DNA from: Gammaproteobacteria bacterium
Lineage (GTDB): Bacteria; Pseudomonadota; Gammaproteobacteria; Enterobacterales; Aeromonadaceae
DNA: 34,738 nucleotides
Direction of reading: 5' to 3'
Assembly (NCBI GenBank): GCA_018222825.1
Contig: JAAEZO010000013.1
Location: 1 to 34,738, forward strand
The notes beneath the pieces were generated by a model. The model had not been told where the DNA came from, made no database searches, and saw only the letters and a program-made list of their open reading frames with translations. Within the stretch, counting starts at the first letter, position 1. Each line of letters begins with the position of its first letter. Made by a program: the position numbers and the translations under genes. Shown in pieces: positions 8,890 through 18,155 of the stretch.

Positions 8890-8913
8890 AGCCATGTAGA
8901 CGTCTAAGTGTCT
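8890..8913. promoter_or_regulatory. MetJ operator (tandem met boxes)
   Basis: Perfect met box AGACGTCT at 8898-8905 flanked in register by AGCCATGT and AAGTGTCT (each 5/8 to consensus). Confidence 0.75.
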
Positions 8914-8946
8914 CTGGGGCCACGAAGAGCGCGGAGAAAATAGAAG

Positions 8947-9446
8947 ATGGCTTTATTACACAACCTGGGATTTCCACGCGTCGGCAATTGCCGTTAGCTG
9001 AAATTTGCACTCGGAAAGGGCAGTCCGCTGCAGATGAACTCGACACCATAGCGCCGCCGGCCCGTAATGCGGTACGCGAGTTATGCACTAACCCCTAACT
9101 CAGCTGAGGACGGATTATGTCTAGGGATAGGCCGTTCTCTACGTTACGAAGTACCACCGGGAATTTCGTCATTTCTGGCCGCTGGTGCGCTCAAACTCAG
9201 GGGTGGCGCGGCTCATATGAAGGGATTGGCAAGGCAGCGGACAGCACTCAGATCTACACACACATGTGTTATTCTGAGTTCAACGAAATTATCGAGTCCA
9301 TTGCTCGCCTGCCCAGGGAACGTATCTGGGTTAACCCCGACTACGGTCTCAAGACTCGTAACGGGGAAGAAACTCGTGCAGCCCTGGCCAACATGGTGGC
9401 GGCCACGCAGGAATTGCGTAAGGCTTATGCCGAAGCCAAGGCATAA
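8947..9446 (+). pseudogene. metE: metE (cobalamin-independent methionine synthase) relic, frameshifted and with large internal deletions
   Basis: N-terminal MetE-like MALLHNLGFPRVG then stop/frameshift, LKFAL / SADELDTIA fragments in different frames; C-terminal ADSTQIYTHMCYSEFNEIIESIA joined directly to RLPRERIWVNPDYGLKTRNGEETRAALANMV; about 500 bp versus about 2.3 kb for intact metE. Confidence 0.9.
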
Positions 9447-10385
<939 letters not shown>

Positions 10386-10407
10386 GCATTTTCTTATGAA
10401 TACCGAA

Positions 10408-10439
10408 AGCCCCCGCAACACCGTTGCGAGGGCTTTTTT
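10408..10439 (+). terminator. Terminator after metF
   Basis: AGCCCCCGCAAC-ACC-GTTGCGAGGGCT followed by TTTTT. Confidence 0.88.
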
Positions 10440-10597
10440 CATTTGTGAGTAGTGCAGGATGAGAACTGGCGGTTAGGCCTCTAACCCGGATTGATGATTG
10501 ACTTGCCCACCGTCTTCATTTCACTATTGCCCTCGTTTGTTCTCAGTTGGCTCTATTGTCTGGCTGAATGGATCCCTCATCATCAAAAGGACTTCTT

Positions 10598-11605
10598 ATG
10601 CGTATCAAACCGCTGGCGTTCGCCTTGACCGCGGCCTTCGGCATGACCCTTGCCGCTCCCGTTTTTGCTCAGGAAACCCGTGAGTTTTCTGTTTCCACCG
10701 TATTGTCTGATGCCTTTCCCTGGGGGCAGGCGGCAGAAAAATGGGCCGAGCTGGTCAATGAGCGTTCCGACGGGCGTCTCACCCTCAAGGTGTATCCCAA
10801 TGCGCAGCTGGTATCCGGCGATCAGACCCGTGAATTTTCTGCCATGCGTAGCGGCCTCATCGATATGGCGGTCGCCTCCACCATCAACTGGTCGCCCCAG
10901 GTACCCGAGTTGAACCTGTTTTCGCTGCCTTTCCTGATGCCGGACGAGGCGGCCATCGACGCCATTACCCAGGGCAGCTCCGGTGAAAAAATCTTCGCCG
11001 CCATCGACAAAAAAGGCGTCATGCCGCTGGCGTGGGGCGAAAACGGCTTTCGCGAGCTGTCCAACTCCAAGCACACCATCGACAGCCCGGAAGATGTGCA
11101 GGGCCTCAAGGTACGGGTAGTGGGCTCGCCGCTGTTCCTCGATACCTTCAGTACGCTGGGTGCCAACCCGACCCAGATGAGCTGGGCCGATGCCAAGCCG
11201 GCACTGACCACGGGCGCCATCGACGGCCAGGAAAATCCGCTGTCGGTGTTTGACGTGGCTCGGGTGGATCAGGTGGGCCAGAGCTATCTGACCCTGTGGC
11301 ATTACATGGCCGATCCGCTGGTGTTTGGGGTGAACAAGAAGGTATGGAAATCCCTGACGGAGGCAGACCGGGAATTGCTGCAACAGGCGGCCATCGATGC
11401 GGGTGCCTGGGAAATCGACAAATCCCGTAGCGAGTTGAGCCAGACCCTGGCCGCCATCAAGGAGCGGGGCGTCGAGGTGACCGAGTTGACGCCGGAGCAG
11501 CATCAGGCCTTCGTCGATGCCACCGCCGAGGTGTACCAGAAATGGACGCCGCGCATCGGTGCCGATCTGGTTGCCGAAGCCCAGGCTGCCATCGCCGCCC
11601 GTTAA
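10598..11605 (+). CDS. TRAP transporter substrate-binding protein, DctP family
   Basis: Signal peptide, EKWAELVNERSDGRLTLKVYPNAQLVSGDQ, followed by DctQ- and DctM-type permeases. Confidence 0.95.
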   Translation: MRIKPLAFALTAAFGMTLAAPVFAQETREFSVSTVLSDAFPWGQAAEKWAELVNERSDGRLTLKVYPNAQLVSGDQTREFSAMRSGLIDMAVASTINWSPQVPELNLFSLPFLMPDEAAIDAITQGSSGEKIFAAIDKKGVMPLAWGENGFRELSNSKHTIDSPEDVQGLKVRVVGSPLFLDTFSTLGANPTQMSWADAKPALTTGAIDGQENPLSVFDVARVDQVGQSYLTLWHYMADPLVFGVNKKVWKSLTEADRELLQQAAIDAGAWEIDKSRSELSQTLAAIKERGVEVTELTPEQHQAFVDATAEVYQKWTPRIGADLVAEAQAAIAAR

Positions 11606-11679
11606 GGCGCTTTTTATCTGGCCCGGCTGCGATGCCGGGCCGTATTAGTTGAGTTGACCCCCTGCCGAGAGCTGTACCC

Positions 11680-12174
11680 ATGTCCAAATCTGCCCCCGAT
11701 GCCCGCCCCGAGCGCTGGCTGGCGGCCCTTGCCCTGCTGATCATCTGTGTCATCAGTCTGGGGAATGTGGTGGTGCGTTACACCACCGATGCGTCTTTTG
11801 CCTTTACCGAAGAGTTTTCCGTGTTTTTGCTGGTGGTGCTGACCTTTGCCGGCGCCGCTCTGGCCGCCCGCCGCCATGTTCATATTCGTATAGAGCTGGT
11901 GGAAGAGCTGCTGCCGATCCGCCTGCGACCGGCGCTGTATTTGTTGCAGTGGGCTGCCAGCGTGCTGTTGCTGGGGCTGGTGGTCTGGTACGGCGCCTTG
12001 CTGAGCTGGGAGGAGTACAGCTGGGAATCGCTGTCGCCCGGCCTGGGCTATCCCACCTGGATTTATCTGATCTGGCTGCCTTTGCTTTGCCTGGCCATTA
12101 TCTGGCGCCTGACCCAGAGCCTGATGGAGCGTTGTCGGGCCTGTACGGCAATCGGAGGTCGTCATGAGTCCTGA
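11680..12174 (+). CDS. TRAP transporter small permease, DctQ family
   Basis: 4 TM protein, NVVVRYTTDASFAFTEEFSVFLLVVLTFAGAALAARRHVHIRIE. Confidence 0.93.
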   Translation: MSKSAPDARPERWLAALALLIICVISLGNVVVRYTTDASFAFTEEFSVFLLVVLTFAGAALAARRHVHIRIELVEELLPIRLRPALYLLQWAASVLLLGLVVWYGALLSWEEYSWESLSPGLGYPTWIYLIWLPLLCLAIIWRLTQSLMERCRACTAIGGRHES

Positions 12175-13468
12175 TCTCCTGATGTTGCTGGTGTTTGGCG
12201 GTGCCATGCTGCTGGGGATACCGGTGGCCTTTGCCCTCGGGTTGGGCGGCGCCGCCGGCATTGTGGTCGGCCTGTCGCCGGACATGCTGGCGACCCTGGG
12301 TACCAATACCTACAACAGCATCGCCAAGTATCCGCTGATCGCCATACCGCTGTTTATTCTTACCGGACTTATCTTCGAGCGTGCCGGGGTAGCGGCCAGC
12401 CTGGTGCGCTTCGCCCAGGCGCTGATTGGCCCGCGTCACGGTGGCCTGGGGCTGGTGGTGGTGCTGGTGTGTCTGATCATGGGTGGCATGAGCGGATCCG
12501 GCCCGGCGGATGCCGCCGCCGTGGCCATGGTGATGCTGCCCAGCATGACCAGGGCCGGATATCCCAAGCCGTTTTCGGCGGCGCTGATCGCCTCGGCATC
12601 CTCTACCGCCATTCTGATCCCGCCGTCCATCGCCCTGATCCTCTATTCGATCGTGGTGCCGGGGGTGGATCTGCGGGCGCTGTTTGCCGCCGGTTTGTTT
12701 CCCGGTTTGCTGGCGGGAATGTCGCTGCTGCTGCCGGTTTGGTGGCTGGCCAAACGCAACGGTTGGGAAGATCCGCGTCAGGGTGAGCGGCCCGATTTGA
12801 AAGATAGCTTTATCAAGGCATTGCCGGCGCTGTTTGCCCCCGTGCTGATTCTGGGCGGTTTGCGCTCTGGCCTGTTTACGCCGACCGAAGCGGCGGTAGT
12901 GGCGGTAACCTACGGCCTGATCGTGGGAATCTTCGTTTATCGTCAGCTCAGTCTGAAAGACGTATGGGGCCTGTTGGGCGAGGCGGGCATGGTGTCCGGC
13001 GTGGTGATGATCATCATTTCGCTGGCGGGTATCTTCGCCTGGGCCGGCACCACTTTGGGTACCTTCACGCATTTGGCCGAATCTTTGCTGTCGTTGTCGG
13101 ATCAGGGCTGGGTGCTGATGATCCTGATCATGGTGCTGGTGTTGCTGGCGGGCATGTTGCTGGATGCCATCTCCATTTACCTGATCATCACCCCGATTCT
13201 GATCCCGCTGATGCAACACTTCGGCTGGAACCCGGTGTGGTTCGGCATTCTGCTGGCGATGAACATCGCCATCGGTCAGTTCACCCCGCCGGTGGCGATC
13301 AACCTGATGGTGACGACCCAGATTGCCGGTATCCGGTTGGAGAAAACCTTCGGCTGGGCGCTGTTCTTCATGCTCACCATGCTGTCGGCACTGGTGCTGG
13401 TGATGTTGTTTCCGGGCATTGCCCTGTGGCTGCCGGAACGACTGGGGTTTGTGGTTGGCGAATGGTAA
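12164..13468 (+). CDS. TRAP transporter large permease, DctM family
   Basis: LLMLLVFGGAMLLGIPVAFALGLGG…; GMSGSGPADAAAVAMVMLPSM; overlaps dctQ. Confidence 0.95.
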   Translation: MSPDLLMLLVFGGAMLLGIPVAFALGLGGAAGIVVGLSPDMLATLGTNTYNSIAKYPLIAIPLFILTGLIFERAGVAASLVRFAQALIGPRHGGLGLVVVLVCLIMGGMSGSGPADAAAVAMVMLPSMTRAGYPKPFSAALIASASSTAILIPPSIALILYSIVVPGVDLRALFAAGLFPGLLAGMSLLLPVWWLAKRNGWEDPRQGERPDLKDSFIKALPALFAPVLILGGLRSGLFTPTEAAVVAVTYGLIVGIFVYRQLSLKDVWGLLGEAGMVSGVVMIIISLAGIFAWAGTTLGTFTHLAESLLSLSDQGWVLMILIMVLVLLAGMLLDAISIYLIITPILIPLMQHFGWNPVWFGILLAMNIAIGQFTPPVAINLMVTTQIAGIRLEKTFGWALFFMLTMLSALVLVMLFPGIALWLPERLGFVVGEW

Positions 13469-13552
13469 CGGGAGTGAGCGCTCGACGGGTTTGCCGGTGA
13501 AAGCACACTTTCAATAACCAGATGGCGGCAATTGCAGGCCGCTGATACAAAA

Positions 13553-13579
13553 AGGGCCCCGTATCATGCGGGGCCCTTC
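13553..13579. terminator. Bidirectional terminator-like hairpin between dctM and the small ORF
   Basis: AAGGGCCCCG-TATCATG-CGGGGCCCTT; T-run on the minus-strand transcript. Confidence 0.8.
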
Positions 13580-13582
13580 TCA

Positions 13583-13696
13583 TCAGTTTTTCTTCAGTGC
13601 TTTTTTCAGCTGTTTCAATTTATCCTGATGTTTGGCGATTTTCGCTTTACGTGACTTGATCGCTTTTTTCAGCTCTTTGGTATCTGCCTTGCTCAT
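13583..13696 (-). CDS. 37-aa lysine-rich small protein (not in ORF track)
   Basis: MSKADTKELKKAIKSRKAKIAKHQDKLKQLKKALKKN; GGAG Shine-Dalgarno 8 nt before ATG; followed by a terminator. Confidence 0.75.
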   Translation of the reverse strand: MSKADTKELKKAIKSRKAKIAKHQDKLKQLKKALKKN

Positions 13697-13757
13697 TATT
13701 ATTTCTCCTGGTGGTGGCGCGAACGCCCATTAACGGAACCGTGCGGTTCAATTCGTG

Positions 13758-13955
13758 CTATTCAGACTCTTGAGCGGGTGAGTGGCGAATGATGAAGTCG
13801 CGCATAAAACGGCGTACTTCGCGGGCGGCGCTGGTATCCAGCTCCTCGCACAGAGTAATAAAGGCATCTCGCTCTTCGCCATTAACACGCAGGATCAGCT
13901 GGCTGTCTTTCCTGCTTTTCTTGCGCCGTGTTTGCTTCTCGCTGCCGATCGCCAT
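13758..13955 (-). CDS. Small ribbon-helix-helix-like DNA-binding protein
   Basis: MAIGSEKQTRRKKSRKDSQLILRVNGEERDAFITLCEELDTSAAREVRRFMRDFIIRHS: basic N-terminus plus beta-strand/two-helix pattern of the RHH fold. Start at 13955 or 13976. Confidence 0.6.
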   Translation of the reverse strand: MAIGSEKQTRRKKSRKDSQLILRVNGEERDAFITLCEELDTSAAREVRRFMRDFIIRHSPAQESE

Positions 13956-13975
13956 GAATCTGATTTGTTGATGCA

Positions 13976-13998
13976 ATGTATATACACAAGGTATACAT
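13976..13998. promoter_or_regulatory. Putative operator palindrome upstream of RHH-like gene
   Basis: ATGTATA-9 nt-TATACAT perfect inverted repeat. Confidence 0.45.
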
Positions 13999-14052
13999 AT
14001 GGAGCTGCTATTGATAGTGAACCTTTTATGACGTTTCTATGACAGTCATGAT

Positions 14053-16353
14053 TTATATCCGTTTATTTTCAGTGTCTTGCATGAATACCTCCGCTGCGGG
14101 GGTAAACCGCAGCAGCCGCAGGGCGTTGATGGTTACCAGGGCGGTGGCGCCGGTGTCGGCCAGTACTGCCAGCCACAGACCCGTTATGCCGAGAATGCTG
14201 GTGACTAGAAACACCGCCTTCAACCCCAGCGCCAGGGCGATGTTCTGGCGAATAATCTGATGGGTGGCGCGGGACAGACGCACCGCATCGGCCAGGCCGG
14301 TAAGCCGGCTGTGGGTGAGGGCGGCATCGGCGCTGTCCAGCGCCACATCGGTACCCTGGCCCATGGCAATGCCAACGCTGGCCTGTTTGAGTGCCGGGGC
14401 ATCGTTGATGCCGTCACCCACCATGGCCAGCTGGCGGGTGTGGCCCAGGCGCACCAGTTGCTCCAGCTTGTCTTGCGGTTTGAGTTCGGCCAGGTAATCG
14501 ATACCCAGCTCGGCGGCGATGGGGGCAGCAGCGGCCCGGTGATCGCCGGTCAGCATCAGGCAGTCAATGTTCAGCGCCTGCAGGGCGGCGATGCCGGCCC
14601 TGGCATCCTTGCGCAATGAATCACTCAGGGCAAACAGGCCGGCAAGTTGTTCGCCCACCACCAAGGCCACCAGGGTATGCGCCTGGGCTCGTAGTTGATC
14701 GACGTCGGTTTGTTGCTCTGTGGTCAGCATGCTGGCAGCCAGGTGGGCCGGGGTACACATCAGCAGCGGCTGGCCCTGCCACTCGCTTTCGATACCGGCG
14801 CCGGGCAGGGTGCGGCGATAAGACAGAGGCTCAGGCGCTATGCCTTCGGCCTCGGCTGCCAGCACCAGGGCTTTGGCCAGCGGATGATGCGAGCCGGCTT
14901 CCAGCCCGGCGGTCAGCGCCAGTACCTGTTCGCGCTCGAAAGGTGAATAGATAATCACTTGCTGCAGCCGAGGTTCACCCTGAGTGAGGGTGCCGGTCTT
15001 GTCGAAGGCCATGGTGTCTATCTTGCCTAGTTGTTCGAGAGCGGCACCGCCCTTGATCAGTATGCCCAGCCGGCTGGCGCTGGCCAGCGCCGAGGTGACT
15101 GCCGCCGGGGTGGAGATCACCAGGGCGCAGGGGCAGCCGATCAACAGCAGCACCAGACCGCGATAAATCCAGGTTTGCCAGTCGGCGGCCAGTAACAGCG
15201 GCGGTGCCAGCGCCACCAGGGTGGCGGCCAGTATCATGGCCGGAGTGTACCAGCGGCTGAACCGTTCTATGAAACGGGCAATGGGCGCCCGGTTGGACTC
15301 GGCCTGTTCCATCAGATGCAGGATGCGATCTATGGTGTTGTTGCCGGGAGCGGAGGTGACTTTTACGCGGGCCGTTACGTCGACCAGCAGACTGCCGGCG
15401 GCCAGCGGCTCGCCCTTGTTGCGGTCGACCGGCAGCGACTCGCCGGTAATCGCGCTTTCATCAAATGCCGCCAGTTCACTCAGCAGCAGGCCGTCGACCG
15501 GCAGCCGGCCACCGGGATGGACTTCTATTTCATCACCCGGGCGCAGGCTGGTGGCGGCCACTTTTTCCAGTCCGGCGGCGGTGACCCGCAGTGCTCGGTC
15601 GGGCACCAGCGCCATCAGTGCCCTGACGCCCCGGCGAGCTTTGTTGGCGGCCAGGCTTTCCAGTTTTTCTCCCACCAGAAACAGCAGCAATACCATGGCG
15701 GCTTCGGGAGTTTCACCTAGCAGCAGGGCACCTAAGGCGGCGACCGTCATCAGGGTTTCGATGGAAAAAGGCGAGCCACTGCGCGCCAGTTGCAGCGCCT
15801 TGCGACCGATGGGCCACAGACCCCAGAGGGTGGCGAGGGTAAACAGCGGCGGGGCCGCGCCGGGGACAAACAGGCTGGCGGCAGCGGCGGCCAGCATCAG
15901 GGCCAGCAGCGTCAGTATCGGTGCGTACTCTGACCACCAGGAACCCGAGCCCTGTTCGGTGCCTTGCCCGGCCGAATGATCGCCAAGGGGAGTAAAACCG
16001 GCGGCACGGATGCTCTGCTCCACGGTATGGGTGGTGGTTTCGGGGGTCAGTATTACCTGCAGTCGCTCGGTGGCAAAGCGAACGTCGGCGCTCAGTACGC
16101 CGGGCAGGCGGCGCAGCGCGGTTTCAATCTTGCCCGCACAACTGGGGCAGTCCATGCCGCCGATACGCCAGTAATGGGTCTGGCTACAGTCGTTGTCATC
16201 GTCGGGGACAATATCATCCTCGGTTACCCTCCGGTCGTCGCTGGCCATGGCGAGCTGCTCGCCACCGGACTCGGCACTGGATGCACACCGATGATCATGA
16301 TGATGTTCTTTCTGCCCGGTCTTTGATCCGGTGTGATGGCAGCACTGCCCCAT
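14053..16353 (-). CDS. zntA: Zn/Cd/Pb-translocating P-type ATPase
   Basis: His-rich N-terminus, GMDCPSCAGKIE metal-binding motif, CPCALVISTPAAV, DKTGTLT, GDGINDAPAL. Confidence 0.95.
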   Translation of the reverse strand: MGQCCHHTGSKTGQKEHHHDHRCASSAESGGEQLAMASDDRRVTEDDIVPDDDNDCSQTHYWRIGGMDCPSCAGKIETALRRLPGVLSADVRFATERLQVILTPETTTHTVEQSIRAAGFTPLGDHSAGQGTEQGSGSWWSEYAPILTLLALMLAAAAASLFVPGAAPPLFTLATLWGLWPIGRKALQLARSGSPFSIETLMTVAALGALLLGETPEAAMVLLLFLVGEKLESLAANKARRGVRALMALVPDRALRVTAAGLEKVAATSLRPGDEIEVHPGGRLPVDGLLLSELAAFDESAITGESLPVDRNKGEPLAAGSLLVDVTARVKVTSAPGNNTIDRILHLMEQAESNRAPIARFIERFSRWYTPAMILAATLVALAPPLLLAADWQTWIYRGLVLLLIGCPCALVISTPAAVTSALASASRLGILIKGGAALEQLGKIDTMAFDKTGTLTQGEPRLQQVIIYSPFEREQVLALTAGLEAGSHHPLAKALVLAAEAEGIAPEPLSYRRTLPGAGIESEWQGQPLLMCTPAHLAASMLTTEQQTDVDQLRAQAHTLVALVVGEQLAGLFALSDSLRKDARAGIAALQALNIDCLMLTGDHRAAAAPIAAELGIDYLAELKPQDKLEQLVRLGHTRQLAMVGDGINDAPALKQASVGIAMGQGTDVALDSADAALTHSRLTGLADAVRLSRATHQIIRQNIALALGLKAVFLVTSILGITGLWLAVLADTGATALVTINALRLLRFTPAAEVFMQDTENKRI

Positions 16354-16383
16354 GAGTTACTCCTGTCTGAATGGCTTGTTCGG

Positions 16384-16415
16384 AGTTTAAACCCTGGATG
16401 TATCTCCAGAGTCAA
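16384..16415 (-). promoter_or_regulatory. MerR/ZntR-type promoter-operator of zntA, overlapping the argP 3' end
   Basis: On minus strand TTGACTCTGGAGATACATCCAGGGTTTAAACT: -35 TTGACT, imperfect dyad ACTCTGGA…TCCAGGGT, 19-20 bp spacer. Confidence 0.75.
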
Positions 16416-17310
16416 GGGGCGGCAGCACCTGCCGGGCGTAGTCGATCAGGCGGCGGGACAAGTCTTTGTGAATGCCTCGCTCCAGTAACCAGCGGTGCCA
16501 GTACAGCGGCTCGATGAGCCTTCCCTGCGGGTACAGCTCGATCAGGCGCCCGCTGTGCAGATCGGCTTCGATCATCAGCCGGGGGATCAGGCAATAGGCC
16601 GCGCCGGCGCGGGCGATGGCGACGAAGGCCTCGGCAGAACGCACCGCATGGCAGGGGTAGTCTCCGGGTGGCAGCCCGAAGTGTTGCTCTATATAGCGGG
16701 CATGCATGTCGTCGCGCTGATCGAACGCCACCGCCGGTGCCTGCTGCAGGGCGGTCAGGCTGAGGCCGGCGGCAAAATAACGTTGCCGAAATGCCGGGGT
16801 GGCTACCAGTATGTAGTCCATCTGGCCGAGGGCGTCGCTGCGACAACCGGGTGGCGGCTCGGCGTGCAGGCTGATGGCACCGAAGGCCTCACCGCGTTTC
16901 AGTCGTTCCAGGCTGCGGGACTCGTCTTCGATCAACAGATTGAGTTCTATCGGGTGGCTGTGCAGCAGGGGGGTGAGCGCCGGTATCAGCCAGGTGGCCA
17001 GGCTGTCGGCATTGGTCACCAGGGTTACGGTGAGGGGTTTTTGCGGCGCGTCCGGCAACAGGTCGGCCATGACGGCGCTTTCCAGCTGGCTGACCTGACG
17101 ATAATGGGCCAGCAGACGACGACCGGCTTCGGTGGGCTGGGGCGGCTGGCTGCGTACCAGCAGCGGCTGGGCCAGTCGCAACTCCAGCTGCTTGATGCGT
17201 TGCGACACCGCCGACTGGGTCAGATGCAGCAGCCGGGCGGCTTGCTCGAAGCTTTGTTCACTGACCACCTTGTCGAGGGCGGCCAGCAGCTTGTAGTCCA
17301 GTTCGCTCAT
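16387..17310 (-). CDS. argP: LysR-type regulator ArgP (IciA)
   Basis: MSELDYKLLAALDKVVSEQSFEQAARLLHLTQSAVSQRIKQLE, divergent from argO. Confidence 0.93.
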   Translation of the reverse strand: MSELDYKLLAALDKVVSEQSFEQAARLLHLTQSAVSQRIKQLELRLAQPLLVRSQPPQPTEAGRRLLAHYRQVSQLESAVMADLLPDAPQKPLTVTLVTNADSLATWLIPALTPLLHSHPIELNLLIEDESRSLERLKRGEAFGAISLHAEPPPGCRSDALGQMDYILVATPAFRQRYFAAGLSLTALQQAPAVAFDQRDDMHARYIEQHFGLPPGDYPCHAVRSAEAFVAIARAGAAYCLIPRLMIEADLHSGRLIELYPQGRLIEPLYWHRWLLERGIHKDLSRRLIDYARQVLPPLDSGDTSRV

Positions 17311-17423
17311 TCAGGCTTCCAGTTATTAATTATTCTTATGATGATGAAGTTTTATTAGTTTTACTTAACTCTAACCGCTCTTTAGTCTGGTCGCCATTCG
17401 AGTCGACAAGGTGAGCATGACTG

Positions 17424-18041
17424 ATGATGTACTGGTTACCCTGGGTACAGGGATTCACGCTGGGGGCGGGGTTGATTATTCCCATCGGGGCGCAGAACGC
17501 CTTCGTGCTCAATCAGGGCATGCGACGGCAATATCACCTGTTGGTGGCGGGTATCTGCAGCCTGTTCGATGTGTTGCTGATCAGTCTGGGGGTATTTGGC
17601 GGTGGCGCGGCCCTGCAGTCCCACGGCGTGCTTTACTGGGGGATCAGCCTGGCGGGCATGGCCTTTCTGCTGCTGTACGGTGCCCATTGCTGGCGCCGGG
17701 TGTTTCGCTCCGGGCAGAGCCTGGCCCTGTCGAAACAGGAGCGAGGCCTGAAGGCGGTGATCATCGGGGTGCTGGCGGTCACGCTGCTCAATCCGCAGGT
17801 GTATATCGAGACCGTGATGATACTGGGCTCGGTTGGCGGTGGCTTTGCCGAGCACGACAAGTGGGCCTTCGCCATCGGGTGTTTCAGTGCGTCACTGATC
17901 TGGTTTTTTACCCTGGCCCTGGCGGCGGCACGCATGAGTCACTGGCTCAACAAGCCGCTGGTGCAGAAGGGCATGGATGCCATTATCGGTACCTTGATGT
18001 GGCTGCTGGCGGCCAAGCTGGCGCTGGGGTTGACGGGGTAA
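17424..18041 (+). CDS. argO: LysE/ArgO family arginine exporter
   Basis: WVQGFTLGAGLIIPIGAQNAFVLNQGMRRQYHLLVAGICSLFDVLLI; LysE family. Confidence 0.94.
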   Translation: MMYWLPWVQGFTLGAGLIIPIGAQNAFVLNQGMRRQYHLLVAGICSLFDVLLISLGVFGGGAALQSHGVLYWGISLAGMAFLLLYGAHCWRRVFRSGQSLALSKQERGLKAVIIGVLAVTLLNPQVYIETVMILGSVGGGFAEHDKWAFAIGCFSASLIWFFTLALAAARMSHWLNKPLVQKGMDAIIGTLMWLLAAKLALGLTG

Positions 18042-18081
18042 ATGATGATGCCGTGAACCTTGGCGCATCCACGCAAAAAAT

Positions 18082-18110
18082 GGCCCCGTCGAACCTGGTT
18101 CGACGGGGCC
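18082..18110. terminator. Convergent terminator between argO and metY
   Basis: GGCCCCGTCGAACC-T-GGTTCGACGGGGCC; A-run upstream gives a T-tail on the minus strand. Confidence 0.88.
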
Positions 18111-18155
18111 TTGTCATTTACTGCTGTTTATTAGAAACCGGTTTTTCTTTCCGGA

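Noticed and set aside
12098-13219. 373-aa Gln/His/Arg-rich minus-strand ORF antisense to dctQM
   Set aside because: Composition is the typical mirror of hydrophobic Leu/Ile/Val-rich membrane codons; the sense strand is a clear TRAP permease.
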